This document shows, in pieces, positions 57,463-64,000 of a stretch of DNA of 64,000 nt. Source of the DNA: Linnemannia schmuckeri (Eukaryota; Mortierellomycota; Mortierellomycetes; Mortierellales; Mortierellaceae). The position numbers and the translations under genes are program-made. Under the pieces are notes generated by a model. That model was given only the letters and a program-made list of their open reading frames with translations, was not told where the DNA came from and did not search any database. Position 1 is the stretch's first letter, and each line of letters begins with the position of its first letter. Location: contig JANATG010000013.1 in the NCBI GenBank assembly GCA_029449235.1, positions 620,001 through 684,000 of the forward strand. Direction: 5' to 3'.

Positions 57463-59563
57463 ATGTCTACAGGAGCAGGGCTTCCCAGTTACCAACAAGC
57501 CTGCCTGGCTCCTGACACCCGCAACTCAGCCGTCTATCTAGTTGGTGGTGCCAGTTCCGTCGCAGGCATGCTCGAAGTCAACTACGTCTCCCTCACCAAC
57601 ATCAACGCGCCCACATCCAGACCCATCGGCAGCAACACTAACACCCTAAAATGGTCCGCCGGTGCCCCCAAAGCCTGTTACGCCGCCCCCTCCTCCAACC
57701 AAGCCAACTCCGTCATCAAGGTGGTCCAATTTGGACGGGGTACTTCTCACATGAGTTATATCTCACCTGAGGGTGCTATTGCTGACCCGACGTCGTTTAC
57801 GGGTTTGGAGTTTCAGAGTCCAAAGTTGTTTGCATGGGTGGGCAGTTTTACGACGTCGAATTATAATGTGTTCCATATGTATGCTGTCTCGGCGAGTACT
57901 TCGACGATTGAGAAGTCGCATTGGATTAGTCTCCGGTTGAGTTTCCTTTCCTCGGGTGGAAGTTTGTCTGAGTAAGTGCCTTTTTGTTATTACTGAGCCT
58001 CACGGGGAGGGGGGTGAGGGGCTTGAGTAAGGCCAGACGAGAAATGAAAATGGGTCGATACTAACGTTTAGAGCAAAATCAAAAATTGGAGGTTCTGCTG
58101 CGAACCTTTTGCCCGTCTAAATTCTAATTGATGTTTGTTTATATCTGTCTGGTCTGCATGTGTTGCTTTTGATAGTGAGAATACGAGACTATACCCATCG
58201 GCGGTCGATCCTCTGCTCTCGGTCGGGACTTACACCCCAACCAACGTGGGCGATTCCCGAGGATACTCTGTCGTCTTTGACAAGCAGGGTAAAGGGCAGG
58301 TGTTCAGTGCGACAGGCAGTGACCAGGCGACCGTCAACAACACCATCTCAGTGCTCATTCTGTCCAACCCATCATCTGTTAACATGAACGGGATCGTGCT
58401 CTCGTCAGATGCTGTGAGTGTCACTATGGGAGACACTGGTTATATCTTGGATAAGGTAAGATAGATAAGAATGCTGTCAAGTAGTCATCTTGAAAAGAAT
58501 TGGACTATAAACTAACAATATATTTTAAATGAATTTGTAGGCCAAGGATGCCAACACCACGGTTCTCTACTCAATCACCCCCGGTATCTCCTCGACCCTT
58601 CAAAAAGTTACCAACAACGGCGGCGCACCAGTGTTCTTCCCATCTATCGCGGTGACAGCCCTCAACAAACAGATTGTTGTCTACTCTGCACCTCCCGGTG
58701 GAACTCCTTACTTCAACAGCTTCGACACCACCACCGGGAGCTGGGGCGGAATCAACCTCATCACCACACCCGGACCCACTCCTCCACCCGTCGAAGACAA
58801 GGCTCCTTTGGGCGCAATCATTGGAGGCGTCGTTGGAGGTCTGCTTGTGATTGCTCTCCTTGTCTTCTTCTATATCCGTTACCGCAACAATCGAAGGCGT
58901 AAAGCTGCTGCTGCTTCTAGCGGAAAAGCAAACGTTGAGGCTTATGCGACATCATCGTCCGCCGGAGGAGGCATGGCACAGATCCAGAACGGAGGAATGG
59001 TCGTCCCCATCCAGGAACAAGTCTTTCAGGATCAAAATCAACAACAACAACAACAGAAACAGCAACAAGCTGCATTCAACTACCAGCCCCCAATTCTCGA
59101 CCCATACGCTCAGGTCCAGAAACCTGATGATCCCTTGTATGTACCATACCAGCCTCCAACAAAATTCTTTGAACCATACGGTGGTAGCCATGGTAATGGC
59201 GTGCCTGCAAGCTACGATACGAATGCATCACAGTCCAGTCCGACTATATATTCTGCGTCACCTTATGCCAGCCCTGTTCCCTTCCGTACAGAGCCAGAGC
59301 CACAGCAGCAGCAACAACAGTATTACTCGCCGGTACAGCAGCAGCAACAGCAACTACACTACTCGCCAATGCAACAGCAGCAACAGCAGCAGCATTTCTC
59401 GCCCGTGCAACAGAATTTCTCGCCCGTGCAACAGCAGCAACAGCAGCAACAGCAGCAGCAACAGCAGCATTATTCGCCAGAACAACCTTACGTCCATCCA
59501 ACGACACTTGGTGCACCTATCAGCAGTGCCTCCAAGAGCCCTCAGTTCATCCCCCAGCCCTAA
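57463..59563 (+). CDS. Array copy 14: single-span membrane protein with Gln-rich tail
   Basis: Last copy. Exons 57463-57971, 58176-58455 and 58541-59563 give 603 residues; the optional intron is absent. Cysteines lie in QACLAPD and KACYAAP. Other blocks: VVQFGRGTSHMSY, SPKLFAWVGS, DPLLSVGTY, VNMNGIVLSSDA, TGYILDK. TM about 353-376 (LGAIIGGVVGGLLVIAL), then YRNNRRRK. The tail is dominated by poly-Gln from CAG/CAA repeats (59035-59065 and 59300-59470), arranged as SPVQQQQ/SPMQQQQ units with Tyr/Phe before SP. It has SPYASPVPFRTE in place of the SYR motif and ends SPQFIPQP. MCM3 starts 320 bases after its stop, so the array ends here. Confidence 0.88.
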
Positions 59564-59882
59564 TGATCTCCCTTCACCCTTGAACATATCCGCTGAGAAA
59601 ATACCTCGACTCTTTTGTAGTTCTTTAATAAAAACCAATATCATGACTTCTTTACCTTTGACCGTACGCGTCCAAAAGGGGGGGCAACCGTGATGATCGC
59701 GACGAAAGTTCAAGAGTAAAGTAGTCACAGTTGAGGGTTAAGGGGCTGTAAACAAAGATAAATTAAAACGCGTATCTTGCAAGTGCCTGGTCTGACTTGC
59801 CACCAGTTTTTTTGTTGTTTTTTGCTTTTTCCTTCCTTTTCGCAGTTCTCTTCATCCCTCCCTTCATCCACGTCAAGGCACC
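59564..59882. other. intergenic region array / MCM3
   Basis: 319 bases with the copy-14 3' UTR (AATAAA near 59627) and the C/T-rich MCM3 leader. Nothing else seen. Confidence 0.4.
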
Positions 59883-62800
59883 ATGGCAAACACTATCGCA
59901 CAGGAGGCCTCTCAGGACCGGATCAACTACTACATCAACTTCCTCGACAGCGACGTACGTCTCCTCTTTTCTTTGACTCATCACTAACTCGACAACATCA
60001 TACGCGAATCAACTGTACTTCACACCTTCATACCCTCGAAAAAAAACAACAATGAACTAAAGAAGCTCAACGCCGCTTTTTACTTTTTTCTCGCACAAAC
60101 ATAGCAAGGTGTCAATGAGTACAAGAATGAGATTCGCTCCATGCTCAGCAATGGCACGAAGCGCCTTGTCGTCAGCTTGGACCGTCTCCGTGACGACAAC
60201 CCTAGCGAGACAGCAAAGTAGGCTATCCTTTTTTTTCTCCCTCGTTTTCAGGAATCAGCAACGAAGTAGTTTGTTTCTAGAAGGCCTGATTACCCTTCTA
60301 AGAGGCGTCTCAGAACAAAACGTTTAACAACCCTTTTTACTTTCTATTTCACTGTGTCTGCGATTAGGCTTATGAACTCGCCTATGGAATACATTCCCGA
60401 CTTTACGAAGGCGTTGACACAGATCGCAGAGACTATTCAGCCTGATGATACCGGCGACCGTGTCTTGTACATTGGTCTCAAGGGAAGTTTTGGAGACCAT
60501 CACGTCAACCCCAGGACATTGCGTGCCAAGCACTTGGGAAAGCTGGTCTGCTTGGAGGGAATCGTCACTCGCTGTAAGTGTTTGCTACACTCGGCATGGA
60601 AGTTAAGGCCGTTTTCTGCCAGATGAACCAAATAAGCTCACCAGAATGTTTTCCTGCAAATAGGCGGTTTGGTCAGACCTAAGGTCGTTCACAGTGTGCA
60701 CTACTGCCCCACGACCGAGAACTTTCACGAAAAGAGCTATGTGGACGGCACCATGATGACGAGTGAAATGGCAACAGGATCGGCATACCTTCAAACGGAT
60801 GATGATGGCAATCCCCTGGAGACTGAGTTTGGTATGTCGACTTATCGTGACCACCAGAGCATATCGATTCAGGAAATGCCCGAGCGTGCACCTGCCGGTC
60901 AGCTTCCTCGCAGTATCGACGTCTTGCTGGATGATGATTTGGTCGACAAGGTCAAGCCTGGTGATCGTATCCAGGTTGTTGGTGTCTACAGAACTTTGGG
61001 AAGCAGAGATGCCAAGTCAACTTCTTCTACCTTCAAGTAAGTCATTACGAAATAGAATTACAGTGCTCGTTTGTCTTGTTATTGATTTCATGTACCCCAT
61101 GTCTAACCTCAATAATTTTTTTCTCTTAGGACCGTCATTCTCGCCAACTACATCACCACATTCGCAGGAAAAGCCGGCAACGGAATTGCTCAGCCTACTA
61201 TTACGGACTCGGATATCGAAAACATCAAGAAGCTTGCAAAAAGAAAGAAGGCCTTTGAGATCCTGTCCAACTCTCTTGCTCCTTCTATCTACGGACACGA
61301 TTATATCAAGAAGGCTGTGTTTTTGATGTTGCTTGGAGGCATGGAGAAGAATCTGAGCAACGGAACCCATATCAGAGGGTATGCCACAACTGCAGCGACT
61401 GTTTGCTACCTATGATAACGGCATGGTTCAAAATATTAACGAAGGCCATGCCTCATTCCTTTCATTAGAGATATCAACATTCTTATGGTCGGTGATCCTT
61501 CAACGGCCAAGTCGCAGGTCCTGCGATTTGTCCTCAATACTGCCCCTCTCGCCATCGCCACTACTGGACGCGGATCTTCTGGAGTCGGTTTGACTGCTGC
61601 TGTTACTACGGATAAGGAGACTGGAGAGCGCAAATTGGAGGCTGGAGCCATGGTGTTGGCCGACAGGGGTATTGTCTGTATTGATGAGTTTGACAAGATG
61701 TCGGATGTGGACAGAGTTGCCATTCACGAAGTCATGGAACAACAGACGGTCACTATTGCCAAGGCAGGAATTCACACCTCACTCAACGCTCGTTGCAGTG
61801 TCATTGCTGCCGCCAACCCAATCTACGGTCAGTATGACGAGGGTATTCCTGCCCACCGCAACATTGCTCTTCCTGACTCGCTCTTATCCCGTTTCGATTT
61901 GTTGTTTGTTGTCACTGACAAGCCCGAGGAGAGTCGCGATCGTCAGATCTCAGAACACATACTTCGCATGCATCGTTACCTCCCCACTGGCGTTGAAGAA
62001 GGTAACAATTGATATTCTTTTCCTCGATGTGTTATGATCTTTGTAATATCTACAGTAACTAATGCTATCGCTTACTTGTTCTATGAATCGCTCAATAGGC
62101 GCTCCTATCCCTGACACTGTTACTCAGAACTTGGACTGCGGAGCTGATGAGGAAGTTGTCAAGGATACACCCGTCTACGAAAAGTACAACGAGTTGATTC
62201 ACGGAGGCATGCAGTCCAAGTCTGCCCAGAAGAATATTGTCTCCATGCCTTTCCTCAAGAAATATATCCACTACGCCAAGTCCCGTATCAAGCCTGTCCT
62301 CACCCAAGGAGCTGCTGACAAGATTACCAACGAATATACCAACATCCGTAACCAGGCCCTCGAGGATTCTCAGAAGGTAAACATTTATTGGAACACTTGG
62401 TTCCCATGTATTAATTTATGCGTATAAAAATTGAATCAGCATCTGATCATCTCAATATTTTTGTGGAATGTAGGTTGCTCCTGCCACAGCTCGTACATTG
62501 GAGACATTAATTCGTATTGCGACTGCCCATGCCAAGGCCCGATTGTCAAACTTTGTTCAGGATCAGGATGCTACTGCCGCCATCGACATTCTCAAGTTTG
62601 CGCTGTTCAAGGAGGCACCCAAGCCCAAGTCGCGCAGCAAGAGGGCGCGTATGGATCAGTCGCTGATGGGCGAGTCGGACAGCGACGATAGCGATGATGA
62701 TGATGAGGAGCGTCCTAACCCACGGATGTCGGTCAACGGTCAGAGGAGATCTGGCGGTCGTGGTGGCGCTGCCCCTACTACTGCAACGAAGGGCAAGACT

Positions 62801-63211
62801 CCTCTGAGGGCATCGAACAGCCAGGAAGATGTGGAGATGATGGATGTTGATGAAGCAGCAGATGAGATCGAGGAAGAGTTGTTGGCGACTCGCCGTGCCT
62901 CTCGTCGTTCTCAGAACTCTTCGTCGAATATCCCCTCTCAGGGCTCATCGACGAATCAGCAACCTGCTGGACGGTATGTTCCTGGTGGGGCAATCCACCC
63001 TAGCAGGATGGCGCTGTTCAAGAGCAGGATCAACACGTTGTTGATGAGTTCTGATGGTAGCGCTGTGCAGTTTGAGGATGCCCTTAGTACTGTGAACAAG
63101 AAGTTAGAGATCAGTGAGCTCTTCGGTCCTGCTGAGGCGACGGCTATTCTGGAGAAGTTGGGCGACGAGAACAAGATCATGTTCACTGGCTCCGAGATCT
63201 ACTTGATCTAA
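59883..63211 (+). CDS. MCM3: DNA replication licensing factor MCM3
   Basis: Subunit of the Mcm2-7 replicative helicase. Exons 59883-59954, 60105-60217, 60368-60573, 60664-61036, 61130-61378, 61469-62001, 62099-62376 and 62474-63211 give 853 residues. The N-terminal OB region reads LEGIVTRCGLVRPKVVHSVHYCP, and PLETEFGMSTYRDHQ with QEMPERAPAGQLPRSIDVLLDDDLVDK is MCM3-specific. Walker A is GDPSTAKSQ (346-354), Walker B is CIDEFDKM (408-415), and the Arg finger is SRF (478-480). A Ser/Asp-rich linker with a basic cluster (PKPKSRSKRAR, a possible nuclear signal) precedes the winged-helix C-terminus ending GSEIYLI. It marks the right border of the array. Confidence 0.96.
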
Positions 63212-63433
63212 GTTTGACTGAAGGTGGTAGAAGAGGAGGAGGAAAGGAGGGAAAGATGGTGTCTTTTTTTTTGCTCGAGAAAATTAATTGTAAAAAACAA
63301 ATCAACACAAATAATATTAAACAGTTTAGTGAATGGATGCTTCATTAGTGTTTAAACGTTTCGTGTCTATGTGCTTTTTTTTGGAAAGATAGAAGCGTCT
63401 ATGTGCTTTGTAAAAGAGGATAGCCGAATGACC
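63212..63433. other. convergent 3' region MCM3 / right-edge gene
   Basis: A/T-rich 3' UTR space with AATAATATTAAA-like signals near 63310. Nothing else seen. Confidence 0.3.
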
Positions 63434-63883
63434 TTATTGGAAGCGCTGGATGACCTTCTTGGGCAAAAAACGGCCCCACATACGGAGGACAACTTTTTTG
63501 AAATAAGGACGACGACCTGCGACGGTGGCGACAGTCAAGAGGACACAAGAGTAGAGAGGGAGAGTTGTGCAAAGGTATGCGAATCGGAAGGACCAGGGAC
63601 CCTCTTTCATCGAGCCGTCTAATTGGAACACTTCGTTTTTTGTAATAGAGTTGCAAAATAGGGGTGAGTGGTTAGTTAGTTTTCTGGGGTGAAGGGAGCT
63701 GAGAATGATTTTTTTTTGTAAGTGGGGAGTAGAGAGGAAGGAGGAAGAAGGTAGGAGGAAAGAAGGAAGAAGGTAAGAGGAAAAAGGAAAGAAGGAGATG
63801 AGATGATGTATGGTTTAGTTACCTTCTTTGAGGATTGGTTTAACGACCATGACGGTTGAACTTCCAGTGACAGCAAAGACGCC
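63434..63883 (-). CDS. unidentified membrane protein, 3' exons only
   Basis: Two exons read on the minus strand: 63883-63823 (GVFAVTGSSTVMVVKPILKE) and 63618-63434, joined through G|AC. The second encodes DGSMKEGPWSFRFAYLC, a hydrophobic span (TTLPLYSCVLLTVATVAG) and a basic, amphipathic end, GRRPYFKKVVLRMWGRFLPK, stopping after QRFQ. The 5' exons lie beyond the right edge; the acceptor at 63884-63886 (CAG) is the best I can see. The pattern of one or two helices with a basic C-terminus suggests a small organellar or ER membrane protein. I do not recognise the family. Confidence 0.6.
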
Positions 63884-64000
63884 CTGTTCGTGTAGTTGGA
63901 GATAAAAGATGATCAGTGTGGTTAGAAACGAGGTATGAGGGAGGTAGACAGATGTGTTTACGTGTGTAACGTATGCACCGTTGCATTGTGCAGGGGTATA

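Noticed and set aside
14953..59563. Kelch or galactose-oxidase propeller assignment for the array ectodomain
   Set aside because: The repeated strand-like blocks and FD-x-WSG are suggestive, but I cannot find regular double-glycine kelch repeats. Left as unknown fold.
1..64000. tRNA, rRNA or other structural RNA genes
   Set aside because: I looked for tRNA box B-like and rRNA-like sequence and saw nothing convincing by eye; a covariance-model scan would be needed to exclude them.

Overview
The window is nuclear DNA of a filamentous fungus. The genes are split by many short GT-AG introns, and the housekeeping proteins (Gtr1, Dbp5, Rad6, a Dsc3-like protein, an Erf2-type DHHC enzyme, Mcm3) are clearly fungal. 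The intron style, the long A/T homopolymers and the glycine-rich single-span membrane proteins fit an early-diverging fungus of the Mortierella group; that placement is an inference from style, not a proven assignment.

Layout. Bases 1-13.4 kb hold housekeeping genes: GTR1 (minus, cut by the left edge), a small CsbD-like gene (plus), DBP5 (plus, nine exons), RAD6 (minus, with a 1.2-kb intron), a Dsc3-like ubiquitin-ligase subunit (minus) and an ERF2-type palmitoyltransferase (minus). Bases 59.9-63.2 kb hold MCM3 (plus, eight exons). The last 0.6 kb holds the 3' part of an unidentified membrane-protein gene (minus).

Between them, from 14.95 to 59.56 kb, lies one same-strand tandem array of a single paralogous family. 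I count ten intact copies, three long pseudogenes and two 3'-end fragments. Each intact copy starts directly with a conserved motif around P-x-Y-x-x-A-C-L-A and has no signal peptide that I can see. It then has an all-beta-looking region of about 340 residues with two conserved cysteines, one glycine-zipper transmembrane helix, usually a basic stop-transfer cluster, and a low-complexity tail. Tails often carry F-x-PPPPP-x-N, SP-Y-x-SP-x-SYR and PQ-[YF]-[IV]-P motifs. Two introns are at the same place in every intact copy. A third is present in only some copies and lies in three different phases within one codon. I do not recognise the family; a cell-surface sensor or adhesion role is only a guess from architecture.

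The array shows birth and death: nonsense codons, frameshifts, a start-codon loss, an exon fusion and a 286-bp TG...CA element with a 4-bp target duplication inside one pseudogene. A second, inverted copy of that element sits in a 4.4-kb gene-poor gap (40.4-44.8 kb) next to relics of two secreted-protein genes.

All splice sites were placed by eye from GT/AG signals, paralogue alignment and known family sequence. For every complete multi-exon gene the summed exon lengths are divisible by three.
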